From Apostichopus japonicus (lineage: Eukaryota > Echinodermata > Holothuroidea > Aspidochirotida > Stichopodidae), in assembly GCF_037975245.1 (NCBI RefSeq), contig NC_092568.1, positions 29,452,001 through 29,516,000 on the forward strand: a stretch of DNA of 64,000 nucleotides. Reading direction: 5' to 3'. The notes under the pieces were generated by a model. That model was not told the origin of the DNA and searched no databases. It saw nothing but the letters and a program-made list of their open reading frames with translations. Below are positions 40,611 to 53,172 of the stretch, in pieces (the stretch's first letter is position 1; each line of letters starts with the position of its first letter). A program made the position numbers and the translations under genes.

Positions 40611-42378
40611 TGGTACAGTGGCGGATCCAGGATTTCGCCGAAGGGGGGGCCCAGATGGGAAATGCGTAATCGTCGTCCTGGGGGAGGGGTCTAAGGGGAG
40701 TGGGTGCCCCCCTCCCCTTTGGGAAAATTTCACAAAATATGGAGGTCCTCGGTGCAATCTGGTGCTACTTTTCGTGAAAGTTTGGAGTAAAATTTATTTC
40801 CAATAAATCATGTATTCATGGTTTGCCGGGCATATATTAATTTGGGAATTTCGAGCAATGAGCTGGGATTTACGTCTTTGGGGAGTAGGTGGTGATGCAA
40901 ATTACTTTTTACCAGGCTACTCCAGGCCATTTCATCTTGGATGCCCCCTTCCAGATGGAGACTATTGATGCAGTCAGAGTGCCCCTCTCACCTTCACTTT
41001 ATCAGAATAATGGTGTACTCTTTTTGCAAATTTATTTTACAAAAAATTTCACGCACAGTGGCGTAGCTAGGATTTTTTGAGTGGGGGGCCATGGGGGGCT
41101 GTTCTTTCTTGTGGGGGGGGGGGCGGAGTTTACTATCTAAGCGGAGCGCCACCTTGGTTGGCGCGGAGCGTACAGAGAAAATTTGAGATTTCAGCACCCC
41201 CCAGATCGCAGGAGATGGCACCTGTGAGGCAAAATAGCAACCAAAAAGATGTGCAACTTTGGTGACAGAAATGCAAAAAAAGTTTTTTCTCTTTCATGCT
41301 GACTGGCCTCGCCAACTCAGCCAGACTTTTAACTTGAGGGAAGTTGGCATCATTTGTCGTTTCAAGCTGTCAAGGCCTTTCTCCCAACTCAAACCCCTGT
41401 GGGCTACCGGTAGATTTGCAGGATATGCCCACATGTGGACTTAAATAGCATTAGAGGAAGGGGGTGGAAGACTAACACGCATCGATGTTTTGGTAATGGT
41501 CCACATTGATGGCTCGGTGCTTATTAGGCCATTTATTGGGTTTCTTGAGGCAGCTGTCATCAGAATCTGGCTTTTTGTGCCAATCGATGACCGATAACAT
41601 GTATTGGTATGTAAATTTCTTCATCATATATCTAGCAACACTCTAAAAACAAATGAGTGGATTTCATTCCATTGGAGTGATCACTCGGCGCACTTCAAAT
41701 TAAGAGTAAAATTTAACTCTATTGGAGTTAACCCTCACTCCTAATATGAGTGAATATAACTCTATTAGGAGTTAAGATTTACTCAAATGGAGTGGAAATT
41801 CACTCTTATACCGGAATGTGCTCAGTGATCACTCCCATGGAGTGAAATTCACCTATGTTTTTATCAGTACAGTACAGTGCATATCATCATAGACGTACGT
41901 ACTACGTACGTTCGTATATCAGACGCACTCGATACCCACGATACGATACGGTCCTGGAGAAACTATTTCCACTCATCATTTTTTAAGGCGATACAGTAGT
42001 GAGTATTGAACAGGCACAGCCGCATGTTTGCAGGAAATTCAGAATTCCCAATATTTTATATCTCTACCAGTAGTGAAAATCATGTTTCGACAGTTTCGTG
42101 GACATAAAAAGTTGTTTTGTGGAATATTCAATGACATATCAGGGGCGGATGCAGGATTTGTGACAGGGGGGGGGGGGGTCTGACTGGTCCAGCCGCGCCT
42201 GAACGTAAGAATATCTAAGCGGAGCGCCATCATTGGTTGGCGCGGAGCGTACAAGAAAATTTTTGGCTTTACAAACCCCCCAGATGGCCGGAAACGGCAC
42301 TTCCCGAGTATTCTAAGCAGCATGTACCTAGCCTGAAAATATGGATCTCATGTCTGCAATTTCAGGCCCCTCGAGCGC

Positions 42379-42410
<32 letters not shown>

Positions 42411-42476
42411 AGGATTTTCAAAAAGGGGGGGCCCGGGCCCCCCGGGCCCCCCCCCCCTGGATCCGCCCCTGTGGTA
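40611..42476. mobile_element. Element B, copy 2
   Basis: Element 40616-42471 has the same terminal sequences as copy 1 (CAGTGGCGGATCCAGG and inverted CAGGGGCGGATCCAGG). It is flanked by TGGTA on both sides (40611-40615 and 42472-42476) and is nearly identical to 21597-23481, with the same nested elements in the same order. A 39-bp segment present at 23347-23385 in copy 1 is missing here at about 42370; it contained the right terminus of nested element C. No ORF of note. Confidence 0.88.
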
Positions 42477-44190
42477 TATTTTTAAAGATCTTAATCACTG
42501 CAGGCATGTTCATCATTATGAAGTTTATATAATATTTCTCTATTCGGCTTTTATACTAACTGCCAGAGCTAAAGTTGTTATATGAATGGGTTCTTCATCT
42601 GGCGCACGTATAATCACCGTGGTGGTGTACGATTCTATATTCGTAACATTTACGTAAACATAAATTACCTACTTTAATTTTTATAAACAAAGCAATTAGG
42701 CCAAACATTCCACAGAGTCCATTTATCTTTCGCTAAATATATGTAAATTATATTCCACTTGTTAAAAAGATTAAGATATCAAGCCTATAAGTTGCTTTCG
42801 TTATGGATGATAAACGAATAAAGAGTGTATTTTGTATGGAAATTTATTGACACCATGGTGAGCATTTTTTCTTCTTTTCTTTTTGTAATATTTTCAGAAT
42901 ACTTTGAAAGCTGAAATAATATCAGGTCACGTGGGATTTTTTTTTTTGGCACCGAAGTAAGGGTTAAGTTGCAATTTTCACTAACGAATATCAAAATTAC
43001 TCATATGCAAATGCAATTCATAACGTCTCAAACAACACATGACCGCGTTACATACTTGATCTAAAATGAAAATGTTCTTAAACGTTAAACGGTTCTGAAT
43101 TTAAATTCATTTTCGAAGCTATTAAGAACTTTTGGAACTTTTTTAAATTGCATTTATTATTATGAAAATTTCATTTTTCTTTCTGACAGATTGTAAATAA
43201 TGCGACGCTATAGATGTACATGCTCTGAAGAAAGAAAAAAAATCTTACGTATACTTGCTGTATATAGTTTTATCAATATTGCAAAAACTTGAATATTATC
43301 ACGGAACGTGATGTTTACTCATCCATGGAGATACTAGTTATCTGGTTAGAATGAAGGAGAGAAGTATATCGGTGCTTTCAGCGGTGTTATTGTGTAAAAC
43401 TCCCGGTTTAAGAATGAGCTCGAGAAAAAATATCAGATAAAGAATAATGTATTCTTATTTCATTTTTATTCTTAATTTATAAGAGTGTATATATATTATG
43501 AAGCCTTCAAAAAGGAGACCCGGTGACATAATTCTCACCGTGGTCCGACCATCCCCACCCTCCCCGTGGGGTGGGGTGTGTGAATGGGAATCATTATTCC
43601 CCCCGAGACGAATTGGCAAGTTTAATGGGAACGAATGAAGCAGCCAACTCGCAAGCAGTTAGATGATTACACTCTGCCAACATATTGACCAACTAACAAA
43701 GTGTACGACTGTAAAATATAGTACATGCATGGGACACCCACTGCATAACAAACGGCAATTTAGTTCAAAACATTCATTTCTTCTCCGTAACACATAGGTG
43801 TACGATTGTACTGCATACAGTACATGTATGTGGAAACCCACTTCAGAGGACTCATGTAGGACTGTAGGGAAATTACCTGACCATCTGTGTGTACAGTAAT
43901 TTATGCAGTCTTTTCATACTAATACCTACAATAAGGATTTTTTTATATACTGTTCTACTTACATGTTGGGGGAGAAGAAGGGGGAATGGATGGTAGGTTG
44001 TGTGGAGAGGATATAATAAAAGCCAAAAATTATACGTAGAATAGCGGCGTAGAATATACCTCTAACCTTTGCGAACTAAGTGTGTCGCATTTTGATCGAT
44101 TATGTATTTTTTGTTGTTTCTATGTTTAAGCATTATGCATTAGAAAAAGTCACATATAATCTGCAATGAATATATATATATATATATTTA
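42477..44190. other. Intergenic, no gene seen
   Basis: AT-rich sequence with scattered short frames and no family-like peptide or paired splice sites that I can support. Confidence 0.5.
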
Positions 44191-44191
44191 T

Positions 44192-44221
44192 CTCCGTAAT
44201 ACATAGACTCACACACACACA

Positions 44222-44307
<86 letters not shown>

Positions 44308-44332
44308 TGTGTGTGAGCTATGTATTACGGAA
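44192..44332. repeat. Long (TA)n array inside a 30-bp-armed palindrome
   Basis: A TA array (about 44225-44304) is bracketed by inverted arms: CCGTAATACATAGACTCACA and ACACACACGCATAT on the left, ATGCGTGTGTGTGAGC and TATGTATTACGG on the right. The whole 140-bp block can form one hairpin or cruciform. Confidence 0.92.
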
Positions 44333-45885
44333 AGAAATTAATTTTTTAACGAAATTGCAGTTCGTTATGCTTTCATAATTCAAAGAATAATTTTGGTGAG
44401 AAAAGCCCTCGATCAAAACGGAGAGTGATTTTATATTCACGATATGACACCATTATCTCTGTCAAAGGTATCTCGTTTTCATTAAATTATTACTTTTGCA
44501 ACGTTGTTTTCTTCTTTCTTCATCTGTCTTCAGATTTTAATCTGATTGAAAGATGTCGTGACTTCCCTACCAAACAACCAAGAATCAAAATTGTAAATCA
44601 TCCAAATTTTTGGAAATCTTGTCAAAATGAACGTAAAGTTAGTCAATATTTCGGTGCATGATTATTTCGCCCTCGGGTTAGCGACAAAAACTCGTCTTCA
44701 ACTTCAAATGGTGGTTCGAACACGGATAGCGCCAATAGATTACTCTGCGTGACTTTCACAGCTTGGTGAACAATCATTTTTTATGTGCTATATGAGAAAG
44801 AAAAAAATATATATATATCTAGTTAGTACGTTGCATTCATGCGAAGACGAGTGCAAAGATATTTCATAAACTATGCAAGAAGGGGGGAAAAGTATTAAAA
44901 AGTTTAACTATTAAATTTGAGATTTTATTGTCAACGCCTTTTTGGATGCATGGAATTGCGAGTCTTTAGCTGATTAATGTTTGGTGTAATACATATTACA
45001 AAGTGATTGCGATGGTCAATGCGTGCGACAAAGGGCGAATTATAGGAAGCGCTTTAGACTTACATTGTGCCTTCTGAGAATAAAGTCCCCTCACAGAGGA
45101 GAAATAAAGTATACAGTCGGACACTCTTGGGAATTCCCCTGTTGATGTCGGTAAATTTTAAAACACTAACATTGTATTTTATGAAGGAAATTATAGATCT
45201 CTTTAAAACACACACATGCACTCAAATACGGAGATAGTAAAACTTTATAGCTAAATCAGAAACGAAATTAATGTTGGATTTGAAAAAGAGTTAATTAAAG
45301 AGCTTTCGAAGTCGTTGAATGAACTATGAACATAATAGGGCATTATTTGAATATGTTGCTGAGCATGATCAAGGCTGATAAGTTTTTGGCTCTTTAAAAT
45401 CCTTCAACTCCTGCAGGAAAGAAAACAGTTCACATTTTCCCTCATAAATTAAGCTATAGCTAAGACATGCAAAATACTTACCCTGACACTTTTAGTGACC
45501 CTAGATTGACCTTATATATAGTCTGAAGCTAGTTTGACTACCCTAATTAGAACCATGTTTGCCAGAAACGATGATCGTTCTAACAGTTTTTTGTAGCATT
45601 TCGCTTAAAAATAAATGTTGGTTTTAATTCTTCCTCTTTTTTGTTAAAACATTCTGTTGCCCAGACTCATTTACGTCTTTAATCACAAGTTAATACAAAC
45701 TGGAAAGCTTTGAATATTTCACGCCACTGCAAGCAGTATGGCAACCTGTTCCTCAACAAAACCAAGTTCGTAATAAAAGTCTGTATTCGATTACGTCATA
45801 TGTATGGAAATATTATATATTACATATATATTGCATTAACTGAATTTACAAATGACAATGACATTTCAATTTTGCACTTTTCGTG
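44333..45885. other. Intergenic, no gene seen
   Basis: An open frame at 44530-44661 following a CTTCAG acceptor-like site encodes about 40 residues (including FPTKQPRIKIVNHPNFWKSC), but no partner exon or family is recognisable. Otherwise nothing seen. Confidence 0.45.
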
Positions 45886-46045
45886 CCCCCTCCCCTCCCT
45901 CCCCTCCCTCCCCTCCCTCCCCTCCCTCCCCTCCCTCCCCTCCCTCCCTCCCCTCCCTCCCCTCCCTCCCCTCCCTCCCCTCCCTCCCCTCCCTCCCCTC
46001 CCTCCCCTCCCTCCCCTCCCTCCCCTCCCTCCCCTCCCTCCCCCT
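45886..46045. repeat. (CCCTCCCCT)n minisatellite, about 17 units
   Basis: A 9-bp unit TCCCCTCCC is repeated with near perfection over about 160 bp, with one phase slip in the middle. All three frames on each strand stay open, giving artificial Pro/Leu/Ser or Gly/Arg/Glu repeats. The minus strand is a continuous G3-4 tract array. Confidence 0.95.
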
Positions 46046-47030
46046 TGAAAACAGAACAATGCACGTATATAATGTTTCGACTTACCATCTTTAGTTGTTC
46101 ACTCATCAAATTTTGTTTCATTTAAGCACATAGCAATGTTACTGTTTGATACACACATACTTGAAATCAAGTTTATACCAACAACGGTCGGGAAACTCTA
46201 ATTTGGGGATGGGGAAGGGCGAAGGAGGTGCGAGGGTGCCATAGCCCCCTCACCGCCTGAAAAGTAAAGCCCCTGCAGTGCTGACGTATCTTCAAGTTTA
46301 AGATAATATTCTTATTTATATATCGGTCGCCAACTCGACATCGGTGATCTAAAGTACAGTCCTTTCTTTCTAAACAAAGCTTACTGTTATTTTCCTACAT
46401 TCTGATCAGGTGAGCGTGTCAAAAACAGCATATATGATGCCGTATTAGTTCATTTCTTAAATTAAAGATTGTAGTGCAATTTTTCAAGAGGTAAACTTTC
46501 TTGGCCAAAAACACTGCCGTGATCAATCATTTTACTGCAGGATGTTAATCAGGAAATATTTGCCACGTCGCATAGCTGAACCATCAGAGCCTAAAGTGGA
46601 TAAAGGAAATATAAAATATATCATATATCATATAAAAGCAATGGTGTCATAATCATATATAACTTACAATTTTTTAAGGTAATAAAGCAAATCTAATGGA
46701 TTGGTTATATAGAACAAAGGAATTACATAAAATATAATTTTGGTAAAGATATCGTGCATAGAAACGTATACAGTAAATGACATCGTTTATATACCATTAT
46801 ATTATAGACGATATGTATGTAATAACTTTACAGGATGAAACAAATATGTTTCAGCTTAAGAACTTCAAGATCAGTTGACTCACTGTCGATCGCAATTTTG
46901 AAGGTGAAGAGAGCGTGGAGGGAGAGTGGGGGTATCTAGCGCGAGGGGTTATAGGGAAATGGGGTCTGGGCGAGGGATGAAATACGTAAATGCAGTAGGA
47001 TATTTTATATGTTTATACAATATGAAGGGC
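46046..47030. other. Intergenic, no gene seen
   Basis: AT-rich sequence without a convincing reading frame, apart from scattered short ORFs. Confidence 0.5.
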
Positions 47031-47033
47031 TGG

Positions 47034-47145
47034 CAAAGGGCGGGTAGGTGCAGTGCATGTGGCATTGATTTGATGGAGCAATCCACAAAATTCATCAAAT
47101 CAATGTCCCATGCACTGCCCTCAATACCCGCCCCTTTATCTTGTT
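47034..47145. repeat. Imperfect hairpin of about 110 bp
   Basis: The left arm (AAAGGGCGGGTAGGTGCAGT, then GCATGTGGCATTGATTTGAT) pairs with the right arm (ATCAAATCAATGTCCCATGC, then ACTGCCCTCAATACCCGCCC), with a few mismatches and a 3-nt bulge. The terminal loop is about 20 nt. It is of pre-miRNA or small-MITE type and non-coding. Confidence 0.85.
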
Positions 47146-47475
47146 ATCGAAACAATTTCCTGAAAAAATGTCAACTTATGGGGCAAAGTTTTTCTTATGT
47201 TGATGGCACTTTTAAGCTACCGTAGGTTTATTATCATAATAGAAAAACGGTACTTCTAAATGGAAACATTTTCTCGGTTTTCACATGATTGTGTGTGTGT
47301 GGCCGGGGGGGGGGTGCCCCCTTCCGGCTCCTCTCGTTTACATTTTATGTTAGTTTGTGTTTATACGATGAACTCTATAAAATGCGACACTTCCTTATTT
47401 GGTGAAAGTAACAAATTTGAAAAAAACATTGTCAATAGCCTGAAACCCACAAGCCTAGCTCATTCATTATGTGAT

Positions 47476-47509
47476 GATGCATTCCGCACATATATATGCG
47501 GAATGCATC
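47476..47509. repeat. Perfect 13-bp-armed hairpin
   Basis: GATGCATTCCGCA and its exact complement TGCGGAATGCATC are separated by the 8-nt loop CATATATA. It lies within a 130-codon open frame (47260-47652) that I do not accept as a gene. Confidence 0.9.
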
Positions 47510-47652
47510 AATATCTATCTTTGACCTCTACGGTTTATCACGTTGTTACAATACCATCATACAATGATGATGATGATAACTGGGGCCTATACGTACCAGC
47601 ATCACCATCTTCAGGTAGAAGATCAATATTTTTTCATAACATCACAAAATGA

Positions 47653-50600
47653 GTTTATTTCTGAAGCCTGATTTAGTGATTTTTTTCCCTATCTTTCTTT
47701 CTTTCTTTTGGTAATAAAGAGTAATCAAATCGGCCTCCGCGTGATCTTAGGAAAAGCCATCAGGCCGTGTCCGTCAATCTATCTCATATTGTCTGCTTGT
47801 CTCTTTCTCCTCTTCCATAGTTTTTGCTTGCTTTTCGAATAAAGAGGAAGATTTATCCTGATCGAAACAGAAGAAAAAAATCGATAGGTTTACCCCAACT
47901 ATTCAACCGTATATCAATACTTGTCTCTTCTTATACATTATTATAAATTGTGAATGCAATAATAAAATATCATTACAATACATATATATATGGCTATAGT
48001 AAAAAGAACGTTACAATAGAAATCGTTCAGTCATATACCTTTGTGAAGATATCTGACAAAGGTATCTGAAGATATAAAAATTAATCGATAAAATGCATTA
48101 CAACGCAGAAAAAAATAAGAGAGTTGAAGAGAGAGAGATAGATAGAGAGAAGATCACCAAAAGACAACATAAAAACTGTCGGAAAAACAGAAAGGGTAAT
48201 AACTTATTGCCGTATAGAAATCAGGTATTATAGACTGAGTCATGAGCTGTATGGATCGCACGAATAGCGGAATCATGAGACTTAATTTATTAACCATGGA
48301 CCGGGAACGACAGAAATACATACACACGTACACACATATATACACAAACACAAAAGAAGGACCAACGAATTCTTTGTACAATTGGAGATGATACAATTTC
48401 CTTTTGAATAAAACTTCGGAAAGTCGATTTTGAGAGGTATGGAGCCTTTCCAAAAGATGTATAGGCTATAGATTGTATCGGCTTGATAAGCTTTTGTTTG
48501 CATGTACATGTTTATTACTTTGTCTGCATGTTGTTTATTGAGTTTTGTTGTCCTAAAATCTCTTCTCATGGCATTTTTGGCAGACGATCGTGTGTATAGT
48601 AAGCCATTTCTTTTGATTTAAAAAATTGATAAAAGTAAGGCAATCAATTATTTTAGCTACATATGGAATTAAAAAAAAGTCAAACTTTGAAGCTAGTGAT
48701 GGTATGAGAGTGGGGAGGAATGGGGGATGGGTTCGAAAGGGGGGGGGGGGGACTATGTGCACGTGTAATTGGTGTAATGGTGTAATCGGAAGCATATAAT
48801 GGTCATCCAATTTAGATGTATACTTAGGCCTACATCTTGATTGTGCTAATAACTAATTTTCTGGTGGAGTTGGAAGGGTTGGTTCCCTGGATACTGGTCT
48901 CCTTCCCTCACCCCCCCCCCACCCCTGAAGATATGATTAAACATTCCTTCTTCGGAGCATTTCCATATATTTAACTCTATAGCCTTTACGGTATCAAAGT
49001 ATCTTTAGCCTTAGGCGTTTGTATCGTTCGGAAAGGTAACCAATTCAAAATGTCAAATGATGCCAAGTTTTGTAACATTCAACTTGATCAAAGTGCTAGT
49101 TCGATGATGCTTGGATATTGTTATCATATGAAAAGATCAAGAAAATAGGTGGAGTAGTGCCACAATTGAATGTTATTAATCCCATATGTAATATTCTTTT
49201 GACAGAAGAAGCAAAAAAAATGTCTAATTTGTTTTTATCAATTTCGTCATAATTAAAAGTTGTCCGATATCTTCAAAGAAAAGAAAGAAATCCTTATTCG
49301 GTGAAGAAGATGGATTACAGATGTCATAGGACTTAACATTGCTGATTTGAGTCTAATTTTATTTTATATCGTTTTAAAGGTATTTTTAACTAGTATTTTC
49401 TTATATCATATTTTCTTTCAAGTTTGGCAATGAAGTTCATACAAACTGTCAGATATTTCTCCGCCCTCAACTTATATCAAACAAAGGGTTTGAGTATCAT
49501 ATTTACAAGGTTAGAAACAAGTCCAGAGTGTTTATCGTTGAATCGAAACAATACGTGAGGAAGTAACAGTAAAGGGAAAAATCACTTTAATAAAAACTAA
49601 CCTGATGGGAAAAACTATATAAAAAAAAATAAAAAAAGGCATCATCAAATAAATCATAAATTACGAGTCCTAACTTTTTTAACCGAGATTTTCACAAGAA
49701 TTGAGTTCTTTCTTTATTGAGGCTTAATTCTTATACAGACACACAGGGCGTTCACATAATGTTTGAAGGACACAATTGAAGATTTTGTTGTTGTTCCGAC
49801 TGGTTTTTCCTGCTTTTCATCAAGATCTGTTCATTATGAATCTGGTACCATATTTTCTTATTGGTTCTGTTGAAGAGACAGGCATCCATTGTAAAACTTA
49901 GATTACTGATCATGAATGGATTATTGTCAACAAAAGGAGCGTCAGATCCAATAAAATCAATACACAAGCTCGTATCAAGTTACTCATGCTCTTATATAGG
50001 TTCCATTCTCAGGATACTAATAAAGAATCCTTTTATATCGAAAATTGCTGTAAGCCTGGAGTAAACCGACTGCACGCAATCGGCGTTCCATGAGTACTTG
50101 TCTTCTCGATGGTGTATACAAATATGTAACAATTATGCGATGCACACCGCCTATTTACTTCTTGACAAACTACCGGAGATTTATATTCTTCTTTATCTCT
50201 TCTTTCTTTTTTTCTTGTATTTTTTGTTGGGCTTCTTTTGTAAAATTTGACAGAGGCTTGTTAAATAGGGCGCAAATAAAATCGATGTTCTGATCATGGA
50301 AACACCGCGCTGCGTCTCTAACGCAAATACGCTTAGGTATTTGCTATACTAAATTAACTACACAAATACCATTAGGGGTAGTTCGCTTCTGCCTTTTTTG
50401 ACTTCACGATCTTTCTAAATGAAATAATATTAATCTACCATAACATAGAGAGGAAGTAATGTACGAGTTTTCTTCTTCTTCTTTTTTTTTAATATATTAT
50501 ATCTTCTTTTTTTTTTTGTCTTGTATTTATTGAGGTTGACTGTTGTAAAAGTAAATGTTGTTAAAGGTAACGACGAAAATGCTTCATTGGACTAAAGGAT

Positions 50601-52930
50601 CGAAAAATATGAGAAACAGAAGCGAGATGCCAAATATTTCATCTTTTTACGGAAAGAAAGCAAACAGTTTGAAAGCCCACGTATTTTAATTAGTTGAGAT
50701 ATGCTATAACGTTAATATGTTATGTTGTAGATATGTATAGTTACTCGCTTGAGTAGCTTTCACAAATGTCAAAGTTATTTCAATGATGCGTGTATGACCG
50801 AAGCATTGAGGAATTATTTAGACAAAAATGGGGTTTTACACTTTCATCTGACGTCAGATCAAGCAAAGTGGAAAAGTTCAGTGAACAATGAATGAAATGA
50901 CCTTGTTTTTTTATATATTTTTTTATTATTATTATTATTATTATTTTATTACTGCTCTCGCGTTTAGCAGAGTAAGAAGAGCCTTCAATGGAGTCACTTG
51001 TCTCACAAGATATGCTAGAATTACCAAATCTGCTCACCTCCGGTCATATCTATTTCTATCATTTTTCATCCCTTTGAGTTCTCTATGATCAAAATGCTGC
51101 ATGTAGTAGCGTATAATATTGGGTACTGAGGCGGGGTTGGAGGTGTTAAATTATGGGTACTTAGGCGGGGGAGTAGAGACATTTAATTGTGGGTATTAAA
51201 GCGAGAGGGGGTGCGGGTGGTGTAAGGGGGGGGGGGTAGAATGTTGAGGCAAAGTTATCATCTTTTATACAGTTTTGACAATGTGTGCAGTTAATTTACT
51301 ATACGACTTAGCAGAATATGCTTCTCTTTCTGTTCATGATTTTCTAAAACAAACTAAGCAATCTGAAAGTACTTTCCTCTGTAAATGAATCAACAATATT
51401 TATCAGTGAACCTAAAAACACTTAAATTGTGATCAGTAATCGATTTATGTATAGGGAAACCTTGTAATGATATACGGCATGACCGGATGTTTTCAAGTAT
51501 TATGCTAAATGCAATGAATTATTTGTCAAAAGCTGTCTTCCTATGTGAGATCGATACATTGCGTGTCGAGAAATCATTGATTATATAATATTATCATGAT
51601 ATCAATTAAGAAACAAGGTCTTTTTTCTAACATAAATATTTTAAGAAAATCACTACAAAAATATAATAAAAATAATAATCGTACTTTAAAGGTCACGTGT
51701 TGTTAAGGACATATTATTAATAAGCGCCCATTAAGCATGTATTTGCACTGTTAGTTTTTTAAGTAGGCTGATTTCTTCAAATCGTACAGCGTGCAGGAGA
51801 AGTAGGCCTATTATACTATCTTTGTTTTGTATATCTTATACGCATCACCGGTTTAGCGAAATTTAAAAAAAATTTGCTCTTTCTTACAAAAAAAAACATA
51901 TAGGCTATATAAGTAATAAAACAGAAAGAGAAAGAAAGAAAAATTACAATAAAAATGGATCCATAAAATCCACAAAAAAAAAACTACAAACGTAAAATTG
52001 AAACGCATGGATCGAACATCATTTACACAGGAAGAGGAGAGATGAACTCGTGTTCTCTTGCTCGAACGGTAACAAAGCCTGTCAAAACATACATATATAA
52101 ATAACAAATCGATAGCGTACTGGGCATGAGGGTGCATGCTTCCAAAATATTTCCTGGAATAGCCATGCTATTGTTTGTCATCTTACTACACTGCCACTTC
52201 GACACACTTCATACCACGCGCAGAGACAGCTTTATTTATGTTTTTTCATCGATTTTGACATTTTAAATAAAGAAAGACAAAACTTGGCACGAAGTCAGCG
52301 TTGTGCGCAGCATTTCATTACAAAATGTTTTGTCGCGATTCCATGTGTAAAGATATAAAGAAAACGAAGTAACGTCGGTGTATATTTACATCTCCCAGCA
52401 TTCATAGCGAGAAAACTCTGAAAGTATTAAAAAGAAAATTTACATTGTATACTTGTATATACCATATTCAGACATTTTCATTGAAACTTGTCAATCAATT
52501 TGTTGGAAAATGCTTTAAAAAATGTGCTAAATAACGTTTCAATTGTATTTTCTTTTCGTATCGTTTTAAGGTTGGTTAGTTTTGGGGTTGTTTGTCAGTA
52601 AAGAAAATCGAATCATCTTTCAACCCAGATAAGTTTGCGAACAATAAGTGTAAACGTTTGGACAGATTGTGTCAATATGATGATCAGATTTTCAGGGGTT
52701 TTTTTTTAGTTTTAATTGATTGATTGATTTTTGATGATCGATGTTTTAAGTAAACTTACTTTTATTTTTAATCTTGACCCAAGCAAGAATGATTTATGTT
52801 CGTCGAGATTAAGGACAGACATTGAAACGATTTTCACTTATTAACAAAACCAGTCAATATTTCCTCGAATTTTTTTTTGGCAGTTTTAAGAATATAAGTC
52901 ATGAAAAGTAATTATTTGCTATTTTAATTT
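47653..52930. other. Intergenic, no gene seen
   Basis: AT-rich. Contains poly-G/poly-C tracts near 48740, 48910 and 51226, a short ATT microsatellite at 50923-50946, and the thrice-used phrase GGGTA(C/T)T(G/T)A with GCGGGG at 51120-51200. No supportable exon. Confidence 0.45.
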
Positions 52931-52957
52931 TTATCCGGTTGTTGAGAAAATTAAAAA

Positions 52958-53172
52958 AAATGTGATTAGAAAGTGCCCTTTTGTTGCAAAATGAAAGGAT
53001 GAAGATAGTAATACCAAAAAGTGCCGTTTTTTGGGAAAATAATTAAAATAGTAGAATTTGTGGAACAAGATGCACATAGTGTTACATTTGTGGGGCGGTT
53101 TGATGTGATTTTGTGATTCCCCATCCTTCCCCCTATATTCAAAGTCAAATGTCATGACCTTTGCCCTTTGAA
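52958..53172. repeat. Dispersed repeat family R, copy 1
   Basis: This diverged copy shares blocks in the same order with 61621-61795: AAAGTGCCCTTTTG, a TAGAAT(A/T)TGT block, TTTGTGGGGC followed by GGTTT, and GTGATTTTGTG followed by TTCCCC. Superfamily unknown; no ORF. Confidence 0.6.

Noticed and set aside
44530-44661. Possible terminal exon after an acceptor-like CTTCAG
   Set aside because: No partner exon with compatible phase and no recognisable protein family within reach.
45710-46125. Pro/Leu/Ser- and Gly/Arg-rich frames on both strands
   Set aside because: Artefacts of the 9-bp minisatellite, whose unit length is a multiple of three.
47260-47652. 130-codon plus-strand frame
   Set aside because: It runs through a GTGTGT/poly-G stretch and a perfect hairpin, has no recognisable family, and no supporting splice structure.
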